42,765 nucleotides of DNA, taken from the NCBI GenBank assembly GCA_905202125.1, contig CAJKQX010000011.1:1-42765 (forward strand), read 5' to 3'. The notes beneath the pieces are model-generated. The model saw only the letters and a list, made by a program, of their open reading frames with translations, was not told the DNA's origin and ran no database searches. Position 1 is the stretch's first letter. Each line of letters starts with the position of its first letter. Of this stretch, positions 1-8,675 are shown in pieces. The DNA is from an uncultured Prevotella sp. Lineage in GTDB: Bacteria > Bacteroidota > Bacteroidia > Bacteroidales > Bacteroidaceae. The position numbers and the translations under genes were made by a program.

Positions 1-1
1 C

Positions 2-55
2 GAAATGTTAAAAATTTGGATTTGCGAGCGCAACCTCAAGGTATCAAAAGTAGGG
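2..55 (+). repeat. 54-bp terminal inverted repeat, left copy
   Basis: These 54 bases are identical, base for base, to the reverse complement of 42712-42765. The match stops abruptly at base 56 (A here, C in the other copy). The copy begins gaaatgttaaaaatttgga and ends in gtaggg. This is either the end of a dispersed repeat that broke the assembly at both sides, or the paired ends of one element. Confidence 0.9.
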
Positions 56-78
56 AGGGTGTCCAAAATTAACATTTC
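2..78. repeat. Small element with imperfect terminal inverted repeats
   Basis: The left arm, gaaatgttaaaaatttgga (2-20), pairs with tccaaaattaacatttc (62-78), with one small length difference. The 41 bases between contain the GC-rich core shared with the other end of the window. The size and structure suit a non-coding palindromic repeat or miniature element; the right-end copy lacks the second arm. Confidence 0.5.
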
Positions 79-160
79 AATACATTCATCTACACCGCAC
101 ATCTTTGGCTGAATAGTTACCCAAATTTCATAAATGTCAACAAATAAATATCAATTGGAT

Positions 161-195
161 GTAGGGCTGGGCGCTTTTCGGGCCTTCAGCCCTAC
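161..195. repeat. Hairpin with gtagggctg arms
   Basis: A perfect 9-bp stem, gtagggctg (161-169) with cagccctac (187-195), encloses a 17-base loop that has some further GC pairing. No T-run follows, so it is a poor intrinsic terminator. The same nonamer occurs in the right-end repeat region at 42709-42717 (reverse complement), which links this hairpin to the terminal repeat family. Confidence 0.5.
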
Positions 196-245
196 TCGAA
201 AATTCCGGTTTCAGAAATGAAATGAATGCGAAAATTGGACTTAGA

Positions 246-277
246 TTTTCAGATACAGAATCTTTATGGTAATTTTG
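246..277 (+). promoter_or_regulatory. Putative Bacteroidota promoter for mtnN-luxS
   Basis: TAATTTTG at 270-277 fits the -7 consensus TAnnTTTG. A weak -33 element (TTTT at 246-249) lies 20 bp upstream. The expected transcription start near 284 leaves a leader of about 25 nt before the ATG at 308. Confidence 0.5.
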
Positions 278-307
278 CAGATTATTTGAAAATCAAAAAA
301 TCGCTGC

Positions 308-991
308 ATGAAAATAGGAATAGTCGTAGCTATGGACAAAGAGTTCGTATGCATCAAGTCGCTGTTGAGCGATGCCAACAGCACCACACACAACGGCCGC
401 ACATACATCACAGGCACGATAGGAGCCAACGAGATAGTGATGATACAATGCGGCATAGGCAAGGTAAACGCCGCTATGGGCACGACAGAACTGATAGACA
501 AATATCGCCCCGATGTGGTGATATCGACCGGAGTGGCCGGGGGTGCATCAACTCAGCTCAATGTTCAGGAGGTGGTGGTGTGCACCGAGACGTGTTACCA
601 CGACGTGTATTGCGGCAGCGATGTGGCCTACGGACAGATACCCGGGGCTCCGGAGCGGTTTGCAGCCGACAAGAATATGATAGACAAGGCGCTCTCGCTG
701 GATTGCGCCACGAAGATAGTGCCGGGACTGATAGTCACGGGCGACTGGTTTGTGGACTCGCGCGAGAAAATGCGTTCGATAATCGAGCATTTCCCTGAAG
801 CAATGGCCGTGGACATGGAGTCGGCCGCCATTGCCCACGTATGCCATAAGAAGGATGTGGCGTTCATCAGTTTCCGCATCATCAGCGACATACCGCTCAA
901 GGACAACAAGGCCAGCCAGTACTTCGATTTCTGGCAACGCATGGCCGAGAACTCGTTCTCTGTGACACGCTCGCTGCTCGAGGCAATATAA
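308..991 (+). CDS. mtnN: 5'-methylthioadenosine/S-adenosylhomocysteine nucleosidase
   Basis: This 227-residue cytoplasmic enzyme cleaves adenine from S-adenosylhomocysteine and from 5'-methylthioadenosine, giving S-ribosylhomocysteine and methylthioribose. It has the whole phosphorylase/nucleosidase fold at normal family length. The residues matching the catalytic set of the E. coli enzyme are visible: Glu12 in MDKE, Met-Glu at 170-171 in VDMESAA, and Asp194 in RIISD. The STGVAGG phosphate/ribose-site loop lies at 73-79. The ATG is preceded by a good promoter and no Shine-Dalgarno site. luxS follows after 35 bp on the same strand, and its substrate is this enzyme's product, so the pair is almost certainly one transcript. 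Confidence 0.95.
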   Translation: MKIGIVVAMDKEFVCIKSLLSDANSTTHNGRTYITGTIGANEIVMIQCGIGKVNAAMGTTELIDKYRPDVVISTGVAGGASTQLNVQEVVVCTETCYHDVYCGSDVAYGQIPGAPERFAADKNMIDKALSLDCATKIVPGLIVTGDWFVDSREKMRSIIEHFPEAMAVDMESAAIAHVCHKKDVAFISFRIISDIPLKDNKASQYFDFWQRMAENSFSVTRSLLEAI

Positions 992-1026
992 TCAATGAAA
1001 ACTCATAACATCACAAAATAAAAATC

Positions 1027-1506
1027 ATGGACAAGATACCAAGTTTCACCATAGACCACAACCGACTGCTGCGCGGCATCTACGTGTCGCGCAAGGACAG
1101 CGTGGGCGGCGATATCGTCACCACATTCGACATACGTATGAAAGAGCCCAACCGAGAACCGGCCCTGCATCCGGGCGCACTCCACACCATCGAACATCTT
1201 GCGGCTACCTATCTGCGCAACGACGAGGAGTGGAAAGACCGCATTGTGTATTGGGGACCGATGGGATGTCTGACGGGCAACTACCTCCTCATGAGGGGCG
1301 ACCTCGAGTCGAAAGACATCGTGGAACTGATGAGACGCACGTTCCGCTTCGTGGCCGATTTCGACGGCGAGATACCCGGCGCCGCTCCCAAAGACTGTGG
1401 CAACTGGCTGCTTCACGACCTGCCGATGGCGCGATGGGAAGCCAAGAAATATCTCACGGAGGTGCTCGACAACATCACCGAGGCCAATCTGAATTACCCG
1501 GGGTAA
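1027..1506 (+). CDS. luxS: S-ribosylhomocysteine lyase (LuxS)
   Basis: This 159-residue metalloenzyme splits S-ribosylhomocysteine into homocysteine and DPD, the precursor of autoinducer-2. The metal-binding HTIEH motif (His53, His57, with Glu56 as a catalytic base), the catalytic Cys81 in GCLTG and the third metal ligand Cys124 in DCGN are all intact. The length is typical of the family. It follows mtnN and is closed by a strong hairpin, so the two genes form a complete activated-methyl recycling unit. Whether the cell uses AI-2 as a signal cannot be told from this window, because no receptor or Lsr-type uptake gene is present. Confidence 0.97.
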   Translation: MDKIPSFTIDHNRLLRGIYVSRKDSVGGDIVTTFDIRMKEPNREPALHPGALHTIEHLAATYLRNDEEWKDRIVYWGPMGCLTGNYLLMRGDLESKDIVELMRRTFRFVADFDGEIPGAAPKDCGNWLLHDLPMARWEAKKYLTEVLDNITEANLNYPG

Positions 1507-1525
1507 CAATATTATCATATATAAA

Positions 1526-1553
1526 AAGGTGGGACGCCGCGACGTCCCACCTT
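1526..1553. terminator. Bidirectional terminator luxS / barrel protein
   Basis: An 11-bp perfect stem, aaggtgggacg (1526-1536) with cgtcccacctt (1543-1553), has a 6-base loop. It has A-rich sequence before it and T-rich sequence after it, so it can serve both luxS and the convergent gene ending at 1576. Confidence 0.88.
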
Positions 1554-1575
1554 ATTTATTATATAATGTCCGTTT

Positions 1576-2289
1576 CTACAATCCGAAACGATAACCCACC
1601 GTGAAGGTGAAAAATTTGTTTTTCGACTTGAATTCGTCTATTTTGTAGATATTGCTCAAACCTATGTTGTACCTGGCATCAAGTATCACGTTCATGTATT
1701 CGTATGAGATGCCGACAGGAATGGAGATGTCGAAGGAATTGCAATCCATATCCGCTTTGAGCTTTTGAGGACGTCCGTACTCCTTTTCGTTCTCATCCTT
1801 GATGGTGATGTCTGTAACCTCGCTCTTGTTTTGCGCATCGAGCAAGAATCCGGCTTGCACACCCAATTTGAACGCAAGGCCTTGTGATACATACAGGTTG
1901 GCCATGAGGGGCACATTGATATACTGCATGTCAATGTGATTGTCGCTGTTGCCGACAAACTGCTTGTCTGTGGCTCCCGCCTCCTGATAGTCTGAATAGC
2001 GTGCTCCCTGCATGGAATAGTACACTCCGGCCGATACAGACAGACAAGGCAAAGCCTGATAGTCGATGTCGGCTCCGATGAGGAGTCCGGCCTTGTTGCG
2101 CGACTTCAATTTGGATAAATTGTTTGCGGACGGCACGTAATACATATCATTGTTGGTGAGGTTGGCCAGACTCACTCCCAGACGGGGAATAATCGAGAAA
2201 CGGCCCACTTCATGCTGGGCGAATGATGACGCGGAAACGGCAAGCAGGAGGGCTGCCGACAGCATCTTTGTCTTTATCTTCATCTTCAT
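1576..2289 (-). CDS. Outer-membrane beta-barrel protein, PorT-like family
   Basis: This 237-residue protein has a cleavable signal peptide (about 1-24, ending in SSFAQ) followed by alternating hydrophobic and polar stretches typical of an eight-strand outer-membrane barrel. Examples are IIPRLGVSLANL, GLLIGADIDYQAL, LSVSAGVYYSMQG and, at the very end, FFTFTVGYRFGL with the usual aromatic-rich last strand. It resembles the Bacteroidota barrel domain (PF13568 type). No catalytic residues are visible. It sits alone between two terminators, with a possible -7 box TATTTTTG at 2339-2346 that overlaps the terminator of the upstream galactosidase gene. The substrate or role is unknown; structural or small-molecule pore functions are both possible. 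Confidence 0.75.
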   Translation of the reverse strand: MKMKIKTKMLSAALLLAVSASSFAQHEVGRFSIIPRLGVSLANLTNNDMYYVPSANNLSKLKSRNKAGLLIGADIDYQALPCLSVSAGVYYSMQGARYSDYQEAGATDKQFVGNSDNHIDMQYINVPLMANLYVSQGLAFKLGVQAGFLLDAQNKSEVTDITIKDENEKEYGRPQKLKADMDCNSFDISIPVGISYEYMNVILDARYNIGLSNIYKIDEFKSKNKFFTFTVGYRFGL

Positions 2290-2346
2290 AATTGTTTTTA
2301 TAAGCCATCCGGGAAATACCGGACCTGGCAGTTAATATCAAAAATA

Positions 2347-2385
2347 AAAGAGTGGGGTTTGCACAATGTGCTTCTCCCACTCTTT
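2347..2385 (-). terminator. Terminator after the GH2 gene
   Basis: A 10-bp stem, aaagagtggg (2347-2356) with cccactcttt (2376-2385), is topped by an inner 5-bp stem gcaca/tgtgc. It lies 23 bases past the GH2 stop codon and is followed on the minus strand by T-rich sequence. Confidence 0.8.
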
Positions 2386-2407
2386 ATTAAACGTATGATA
2401 TGAATAA

Positions 2408-5400
2408 TTATTGCACGCCGCCAACAGGTAAGATACGGAATTGATAAGAATAGGTGTGATCTTTCTGTATTTCGTATTCGGTCAACGGTTGCGGACCGCA
2501 ACTTGCATTGCCAAGACCTCTTTGTATGCAATCGAGATTGAGTACCACCTCTGCTCGGCGCACATTGTCGATGTCGTGTCCATACTTGACATTCCACAAG
2601 TCGCGGTCGGTGTAATGCAAGGCGGAGAAATCGAACACGCCGTCGGCGGCTATCTTCACGCCTGCACCCGATGCATCGGTGAGTGTGAGCCAACGTGTGT
2701 CGGTGCGGCCACCCATGCTTTGGGCACGTACATAATATTCGCGCATGGCGTCAACAGTAGACTTGTAGAGGCCCACAAAGGCTGCACTGTTGCGGTCGCG
2801 ATAGTTTTCGATAGGTCCGCGGCCGTACCATTCGATGTTCTCCAAAGCCGGATTCCACATCGACTGAAGCGAGAGGCGGGGCAAATTGAAATCCTTGCCG
2901 GTCTGGAATGTGGCTTTCACATCCATCGATCCGTCTGAATAGATGTTGTAAACCACCTCGTGGGGCACGACTGTCTTACCCACATGAGCCTCGAGAACCG
3001 TTGTCACCTCTATCTTCTTGCCGCACTTTGACAGTTTCTTGTACTTGAAATCCTTGACCACAATCTTTGTATCCTGCCATTCACGCGGGTCGTTGTTAAT
3101 CGAGCGATACCAGTTGTACTGCGGTCCCTGTTGCATGTGGAGCATCTCGCGGTTGCCATATCTGAGAGATGTCATCTGTCCGCTGTTCTTGTTGAACGAT
3201 ACTGCCACCGTGCCGTTGTCTATTCTCAGGAATCCGTTCTGCTCCTCATATATCTTGAAGGGTTTCTCCGTCGGCTTGCACTCAAACTTGGCAAGCGTGT
3301 TGGGCCGGGTCTTGACGGCAAACTGCTCAGATGCTACGGCATATCCGGCATCGGCCCAAAGTTCGGCCTTCTTGAGGCGCAGCTCCACATTGAGATAATA
3401 CTCGGCGTCCTCGAAAGCTACATCATCGACGGGTATCACGACATCTGCCTCGGCGTAAGGACGTACATCGGGCAATGACATGTGGCCTGTCTTGACGGCC
3501 TCACCGTTCTTGTTGAGAGTGTAATAAAGGTCAAACTCGTTGAGATTATAAGATGTGTAGCGGTTCTTCAGATTCAACTTGTGTGCGGCGCAATCGTAGT
3601 CGAACTTGACATACTGGTACACTTTCTTCACCTCAAGTATTTTCGGTGTAATGCGGCGGTCGCCGGTTATCAATCCGTTGCAGCAGAAATCATTGTCATT
3701 GGGCACATCACCGAAGCTGCCGCCAAAGTAGAGATGATCTTCAGGTTCGCCTATCTTGTTGAGCGACTGGTCCACAAAGTCCCAGATACAACCGCCGATC
3801 ATGCGCTCGGAATGGTTCTCGATGTAGTCCCAATACTCGCGCAGATTGCCTACGGAGTTACCCATGGCGTGGGCGTATTCGCAAAGGAAGAATGGCTTGT
3901 CATTACCGTTGCGGTCGGTCTCAATCATGCTTTTGACAGATGGATACATACGAGAGTCCATGTCGGCTATCTCGTTCTGGCCTTCATAATGAATCATACG
4001 GTTGTCCAAAGCCCTCACTGCCTTGTACTCGGCTTCAGTGTTTATTCCGCCACCCGACTCGTTGCCGAGCGACCAGAATATGACGGAAGGATGGTTCTTG
4101 TCTCGTTCGACCATGCGAACGGCACGATCTACGTAGGCCGCAGTCCATTCGGGATTGCGTGTTATGGAGTGATTGCCGTGACATTCCTGGTCGGCCTCAT
4201 CCATGACATAAAGTCCGTAATAATCATAAAGGGCGTACATCTTCGGATCGTTGGGATAATGGCTTGTGCGGACAATATTCATATTGTGGCGTTTGAAGAT
4301 GAGGATATCCTCAATCATGGACTCCACAGGTATGGCCTTACCGTATTTGGGATGAGTGTCGTGACGGTCAGCACCTTTAAAATAGGTCAATACGCCATTG
4401 ATGTAAATCTTGTTGTTGCGTTTCTCTATCTTGCGGAAGCCGTATTGCTGGGATGTAGCCTCGGTCACGTTACCGGCAGCATCGAGCACCTCTACATTGA
4501 GAGTGTAGAGATAAGGTTTCTCGGCGCTCCAGAGCGAGGGGGCGTTCACTTTGATTGAGGCGGTCTGTACAAGTTCCTTGTCGGCTGTCACTTTGGCGGC
4601 GGAAAGAACGCTTTGGCCCACCTGTCGGCCATTGGTGTCGAGCAGAGTCAGACGCAGCGATGCCTGCGAAGGAGTCTTTCCGCTGTTCTCAACGTTTGTG
4701 CGGACATTGAGAGTGGCATTGGAGAGATTGTCCGAAATGTCGGATGTGAGATACAAGTCGCGCAAATGCACTTTGGGCAATGCCACGAGGTAGACATCAC
4801 GATGGATGCCGCTGAGACGGAACATGTCCTGATCCTCGAGGTAACTGCCGTCCGACCATCTGTAAACTTCTACCGAAACAGTGTTGCGTCCTTTGCGAAC
4901 ATATTTGGTTATGTCAAACTGTGCATCGTTGTTGGCACCCTGACTGTATCCCACTTTCGTACCGTTGATCCAAAGATACATGGCACTGTACACGCCATCG
5001 AAATGTATGTAAACCTCTTTTCCGGTCCAATCGGCCGGCAAATCAAACTCGCGCTTGTATGAGCCTACGGCATTGGGCTCATTGTTGATGGTGTATCCGC
5101 GCTGCGGCTGTATGAACGGCGGGTTGTTGAGGAAAGGATAAGTGATGTTGGTGTAAATCGGAGTGCCATAACCTTTCATTTCCCATGAAGAGGGCACATC
5201 GATATTATCCCATTCAGAGACGTTGTAATTGTTCTTGAAGAAATTGACAGGTCGGTCCTCGGGTTGCTTAGACCAATGGAATTTCCATTGTCCGTTCAGC
5301 AACATGTATCGGCTGGAAGCCGTGCGCAACCAGGGTTTGCGATAAGCCGGGTCTTTCTGCATCTCCTCCACATTGGCAAAAGGAATGTAGGTGGCATGAC

Positions 5401-5986
5401 CCTGCTGTTTGTTGATGGCGAACACATGCGGATTTTCCCAATCGTTCTTGCTGGATGTCTTGGGAGTGATCAGAGCAACCTTGACATTGGAACGCACAAG
5501 TGTCCATTGCTGTGTCTCAAGCGATGCGTCGGCTTTCACCTGGCATACCGGTTCACCAAACTGGGCGGCATCACGCATACCGATATTCATGTTGCTGGCC
5601 GTGCTGGTGAAGGTGTAACGTCCGTTTGACAGTTTCTTCACACGCCAACACTGGTTGGGATTGGACAAACCCGTACCCCACTGCACGAGAGGTTGCACCC
5701 GATTGCCGTTGCCGTTGTCGAGCGATAGCAACGATGTGGCGTTGACGATATTGTAAACACCGTCAGACACTTTGACAAATTTCCATGCCTGACTGGCATT
5801 CTCCGTATCGGGTTTGGCAAGGATAATGGATGAGCCTTCGCCCATATTACCTTGATTGTCGAGCACAAGACCGCCGGGAGTCCTGATTTCGTAAACCTGA
5901 GAAAGATCTATTCCCTGTGCTGACAATTTCATTGGCAGAAAGAGTACAAGCATGAGAAACAGTTGCAAACTTTTAATTCTTCTCAT
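2408..5986 (-). CDS. Secreted GH2 beta-galactosidase with N-terminal ricin-type lectin domain
   Basis: This 1192-residue glycoside hydrolase should release terminal beta-galactose from glycans outside the cytoplasm. The order of parts is: signal peptide (about 1-23), ricin B-like beta-trefoil (about 30-165; repeated Q-W pairs such as QCWRV and QQWTLV), GH2 sugar-binding sandwich (about 215-395), immunoglobulin-like domain, TIM barrel with the LacZ signature near NMNIVRTSHYPNDP, then a beta-galactosidase small-chain domain to the end. The acid/base is Glu643 in SLGNES and the nucleophile is Glu703 in CEYAHAMGNS, both present. It is longer than E. coli LacZ (1024 residues) because of the lectin domain. 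It is a single-gene unit with its own terminator. GH2 also includes other beta-glycosidases, but the LacZ-type domain set favours galactosidase. Confidence 0.9.
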   Translation of the reverse strand: MRRIKSLQLFLMLVLFLPMKLSAQGIDLSQVYEIRTPGGLVLDNQGNMGEGSSIILAKPDTENASQAWKFVKVSDGVYNIVNATSLLSLDNGNGNRVQPLVQWGTGLSNPNQCWRVKKLSNGRYTFTSTASNMNIGMRDAAQFGEPVCQVKADASLETQQWTLVRSNVKVALITPKTSSKNDWENPHVFAINKQQGHATYIPFANVEEMQKDPAYRKPWLRTASSRYMLLNGQWKFHWSKQPEDRPVNFFKNNYNVSEWDNIDVPSSWEMKGYGTPIYTNITYPFLNNPPFIQPQRGYTINNEPNAVGSYKREFDLPADWTGKEVYIHFDGVYSAMYLWINGTKVGYSQGANNDAQFDITKYVRKGRNTVSVEVYRWSDGSYLEDQDMFRLSGIHRDVYLVALPKVHLRDLYLTSDISDNLSNATLNVRTNVENSGKTPSQASLRLTLLDTNGRQVGQSVLSAAKVTADKELVQTASIKVNAPSLWSAEKPYLYTLNVEVLDAAGNVTEATSQQYGFRKIEKRNNKIYINGVLTYFKGADRHDTHPKYGKAIPVESMIEDILIFKRHNMNIVRTSHYPNDPKMYALYDYYGLYVMDEADQECHGNHSITRNPEWTAAYVDRAVRMVERDKNHPSVIFWSLGNESGGGINTEAEYKAVRALDNRMIHYEGQNEIADMDSRMYPSVKSMIETDRNGNDKPFFLCEYAHAMGNSVGNLREYWDYIENHSERMIGGCIWDFVDQSLNKIGEPEDHLYFGGSFGDVPNDNDFCCNGLITGDRRITPKILEVKKVYQYVKFDYDCAAHKLNLKNRYTSYNLNEFDLYYTLNKNGEAVKTGHMSLPDVRPYAEADVVIPVDDVAFEDAEYYLNVELRLKKAELWADAGYAVASEQFAVKTRPNTLAKFECKPTEKPFKIYEEQNGFLRIDNGTVAVSFNKNSGQMTSLRYGNREMLHMQQGPQYNWYRSINNDPREWQDTKIVVKDFKYKKLSKCGKKIEVTTVLEAHVGKTVVPHEVVYNIYSDGSMDVKATFQTGKDFNLPRLSLQSMWNPALENIEWYGRGPIENYRDRNSAAFVGLYKSTVDAMREYYVRAQSMGGRTDTRWLTLTDASGAGVKIAADGVFDFSALHYTDRDLWNVKYGHDIDNVRRAEVVLNLDCIQRGLGNASCGPQPLTEYEIQKDHTYSYQFRILPVGGVQ

Positions 5987-6046
5987 TTCTTCTTAAGATA
6001 ATTTAATTGTTTTTATAATTATTAAGTTTCTCGATATTTGTCTGCT

Positions 6047-6079
6047 AAATTAGTCTATTTTTTTGAATTTGGCAAATAG
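6047..6079 (-). promoter_or_regulatory. Possible promoter of the GH2 gene
   Basis: On the minus strand TTTG is followed after 20 bases by TAATTTAG, one base off the TAnnTTTG consensus. It lies about 60 bases upstream of the GH2 start. The call rests on spacing and near-consensus only. Confidence 0.35.
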
Positions 6080-6195
6080 AATAAGGTATATTTGTCATTA
6101 ATACGAAAAACGCGGCACATAGTATAAAACATATTGCATAATCGATGATATTTCTGAAGCAGGTCCGTATTTTGATTTGGGAAAAAGGACTGTAC

Positions 6196-6240
6196 ACAAA
6201 GAATGGCGGAAACCCGTGTGGAGCTTCCGCCATTCTTTGT
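6196..6240 (-). terminator. Strong terminator after typA
   Basis: A perfect 16-bp stem, acaaagaatggcggaa (6196-6211) with ttccgccattctttgt (6225-6240), has a 13-base loop. It begins 12 bases past the typA stop codon. Confidence 0.9.
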
Positions 6241-6252
6241 TTGTATATGAGA

Positions 6253-8061
6253 TTAGTTGTTGTCTTTGTTGGCGCGTTTGCGTTCCATATGATCGAGGAT
6301 GATTTTCCGAATACGCATACTCTTGGGAGTCACCTCAACGAGTTCGTCTTCCTTGATATACTCAAGGCATTCCTCGAGACTCATCACAGTCTTCGGTATG
6401 ACACGGGCTTTCTCATCGGAGCCGCTGGCTCGCACGTTGGTGAGCTGCTTGGCCTTCGTCACATTGATGACCAGATCGTTGTCGTGAACATGCTCGCCCA
6501 CTACTTGTCCGTAGTAGACCTCCTCACCCGGATCGATGAAGAACTTGCCTCGGTCTTGCAGTTTGTCGATGCTGTAAGCGTAGGCGGTACCTGTTTCGAG
6601 AGCTATCATCGAACCATTGACGCGGCGCACGAGCTCACCCTTGAACGGCTGATATTCCTTGTAGCGATGCGCCATGATGGCTTCGCCCTGACTGGCGGTG
6701 AGAACATTGGTGCGCAAACCGATGATTCCGCGCGACGGTATGTCGAATTCGATGTTGACACGCTCGCCCTGACTCTCCATCGATGTCATCTCGCCCTTGC
6801 GGCGTGTGACCATATCAATGATCTTGGAAGAGAATTCCTCGGGCACGTTTATCGTGAGTTCCTCTATCGGTTCGCACTTTCTGCCATCGATTTCCTTGTA
6901 TATTACCTGTGGCTGTCCCACCTGAAGCTCATAGCCCTCACGGCGCATGGTCTCGATGAGCACTGAGAGATGGAGCACACCACGACCACTGACAATCCAT
7001 TTATCTGTAGTGTCTTCGAACGGACGCACACGCAAAGCGAGGTTCTTCTCCAACTCTTTCTGCAGACGGTCGTTGACGTGACGGCTGGTGACAAACTTGC
7101 CCTCACGACCGAAGAACGGCGAGTCGTTGATGGTGAAGAGCATACTCATCGTAGGTTCATCAATGGCAATGGGTGGCAGAGGTTCGGGATTCTCAAAATC
7201 ACAGATCGTATCACCGATCTCGAAACGTTCCAATCCGATGACGGCACAGATGTCGCCACTCTCCACCTGGGATGTTTTCTTATGACCCATACCCTCGAAT
7301 GTGTGGAGCTCTTTGATTTTGGTACGTTCCTTAGTTCCGTCTCTGTGACAAATGGTGACGTTCATCGAGTCCAGCAAAGTGCCACGATGGACACGTCCCA
7401 CAGCTATACGACCGGTGTAACTGCTGTAATCGAGCGATGTGATAAGCATTTGAGGAGTGCCTTCCAACTGCTTGGGAGCTGGAATAACTTCGACAATCTT
7501 GTCGAGCAGATAGTCGATGTTGTCGGTCGGATGATTGTAGTCTTCGGCCATCCATCCATTTTTGGCCGAGCCGTAAACAACGGGGAAATCGAGCTGTTCC
7601 TCTGTGGCGTTGAGCGAGAACATGAGGTCGAACACCATCTCATAGACTTCCTCGGGACGACAGTTGGGCTTGTCCACCTTGTTGACAACAACAATCGGCT
7701 TCAATCCTATCTGAAGAGCTTTCTGCAAAACGAAACGTGTCTGGGGCATCGGACCTTCGAACGCATCGACCAGAAGGATACATCCATCAGCCATATTGAG
7801 CACACGTTCCACCTCTCCACCGAAATCGGAGTGGCCCGGAGTGTCGATAATATTGATTTTTACACCTTTCCAATTGATGGAAACATTCTTGGAAAGAATC
7901 GTTATTCCGCGTTCGCGCTCAAGGTCGTTGGCGTCGAGCACCTGACCGCTGTTATCCTGTCCATCCCGGAAAAGTTTTCCGGCCAACATCATTTTGTCTA
8001 CAAGTGTGGTTTTGCCATGATCGACATGGGCAATAATCGCAATATTCCTAATATCTTGCAT
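6253..8061 (-). CDS. typA: Ribosome-associated translational GTPase TypA/BipA
   Basis: This 602-residue cytoplasmic GTPase of the EF-G superfamily acts on the ribosome during large-subunit assembly and stress. All G motifs are present: AHVDHGKT (11-18), the RGIT switch I motif, DTPGH, NKVDK and GSAK. They are followed by domain II, the EF-G-like domains III and V, and the C-terminal BipA-specific region. The length matches the family. The ATG at 8061 is preceded on the minus strand by a -7 box (TAATTTTG, 8084-8091) about 25 bases away, and the gene is closed by a strong hairpin, so it is monocistronic. It diverges from rpsO. Confidence 0.96.
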   Translation of the reverse strand: MQDIRNIAIIAHVDHGKTTLVDKMMLAGKLFRDGQDNSGQVLDANDLERERGITILSKNVSINWKGVKINIIDTPGHSDFGGEVERVLNMADGCILLVDAFEGPMPQTRFVLQKALQIGLKPIVVVNKVDKPNCRPEEVYEMVFDLMFSLNATEEQLDFPVVYGSAKNGWMAEDYNHPTDNIDYLLDKIVEVIPAPKQLEGTPQMLITSLDYSSYTGRIAVGRVHRGTLLDSMNVTICHRDGTKERTKIKELHTFEGMGHKKTSQVESGDICAVIGLERFEIGDTICDFENPEPLPPIAIDEPTMSMLFTINDSPFFGREGKFVTSRHVNDRLQKELEKNLALRVRPFEDTTDKWIVSGRGVLHLSVLIETMRREGYELQVGQPQVIYKEIDGRKCEPIEELTINVPEEFSSKIIDMVTRRKGEMTSMESQGERVNIEFDIPSRGIIGLRTNVLTASQGEAIMAHRYKEYQPFKGELVRRVNGSMIALETGTAYAYSIDKLQDRGKFFIDPGEEVYYGQVVGEHVHDNDLVINVTKAKQLTNVRASGSDEKARVIPKTVMSLEECLEYIKEDELVEVTPKSMRIRKIILDHMERKRANKDNN

Positions 8062-8083
8062 AATCTACCTTAAAAATCGGTTG

Positions 8084-8091
8084 CAAAATTA
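8084..8091 (-). promoter_or_regulatory. -7 element of the typA promoter
   Basis: TAATTTTG on the minus strand matches TAnnTTTG and lies 23 bases upstream of the typA ATG. No clear -33 element is visible at the expected distance. Confidence 0.45.
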
Positions 8092-8247
8092 ATAATTAAA
8101 ATTCACACCGCATATAAATTGATAACTAAAATTAGCGGGAATCGCACAATTGTGGCTTTGTGTCAGGGAAATAGACATGCTACGGATGAAACGGGCAAGA
8201 AATACAAATCATAAAAATAGTTAAAACGAACATAAAAGCATATTCTC

Positions 8248-8280
8248 TTTTACATATAATTAAGAAAATGACTAACTTTG
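8248..8280 (+). promoter_or_regulatory. Promoter of rpsO
   Basis: TAACTTTG (8273-8280) is an exact -7 consensus, with TTTT (8248-8251) 21 bp upstream as the -33 element. The leader from about 8287 to the ATG at 8326 is about 40 nt and AT-rich. Confidence 0.7.
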
Positions 8281-8325
8281 CAGTTGCAATTAATCAATTA
8301 TACATTTTTAATTAACTAAAGTTCT

Positions 8326-8595
8326 ATGTATTTAGACAAAGTAAAAAAAGAAGAGATCTTTGGACAATACGGAAAGTCTAACTCTGATACTGGTTCAGCT
8401 GAGAGCCAGATTGCATTGTTCTCATACCGTATTTCCCATTTGACGGAACATCTGAAGAAGAACCGTAAAGATTATACAACTGCTCGTTCGTTGACAAAAT
8501 TGGTAGGAAAGCGCCGTGCGTTGCTCGACTATCTCTACGACCGCGATGTAAATCGCTACCGTGCAATTGTCAAAGCTCTCGGTCTGCGTCGTTAA
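8326..8595 (+). CDS. rpsO: 30S ribosomal protein S15
   Basis: This 89-residue protein binds the central domain of 16S rRNA early in small-subunit assembly. The typical S15 sequence is complete: DTGSAESQIALFSYRISHLTEHLKKNRKDY, then the second helical hairpin with KLVGKRRALLDYL and the C-terminal ALGLRR. Family length is 88-89. It is monocistronic, with a consensus promoter and an intrinsic terminator. In many bacteria S15 represses its own mRNA; no obvious pseudoknot was identified in this short leader. Confidence 0.98.
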   Translation: MYLDKVKKEEIFGQYGKSNSDTGSAESQIALFSYRISHLTEHLKKNRKDYTTARSLTKLVGKRRALLDYLYDRDVNRYRAIVKALGLRR

Positions 8596-8627
8596 TATTG
8601 CAGGCTCATTGCTACTTTAAAGAAATC

Positions 8628-8663
8628 AACTCCCCGCAAAGATTCAGTTCCTTGCGGGGAGTT
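8628..8663 (+). terminator. Terminator of rpsO
   Basis: A 12-bp perfect stem, aactccccgcaa (8628-8639) with ttgcggggagtt (8652-8663), is followed by tttgttt. It is a textbook intrinsic terminator 33 bases past the stop codon. Confidence 0.93.
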
Positions 8664-8675
8664 TTTGTTTTCTAC

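Larger units (their letters stand above)
1..307. other. Left-end intergenic, repeat-derived DNA
   Basis: No gene is supported here. The first 55 bases match the far end of the window in reverse orientation. Bases 2-20 and 62-78 form an imperfect inverted repeat around a GC-richer middle, and bases 161-195 form a separate hairpin. The last part carries the putative mtnN promoter. Open frames that cross this stretch have no coding character and run into mtnN in another frame. Confidence 0.7.

Noticed and set aside
1..307. Remnant of an IS element with a transposase
   Set aside because: Inverted repeats exist, but no transposase fragment can be read in any frame at either end of the window.
3482..4558. 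358-residue plus-strand open frame inside the GH2 gene
   Set aside because: It is the reverse-strand shadow of a well-recognised gene with intact catalytic residues; a hydrophobic shadow is expected from that codon pattern.
6970..8073. 367-residue plus-strand open frame inside typA
   Set aside because: It is the shadow of typA, whose GTPase motifs are complete on the minus strand.
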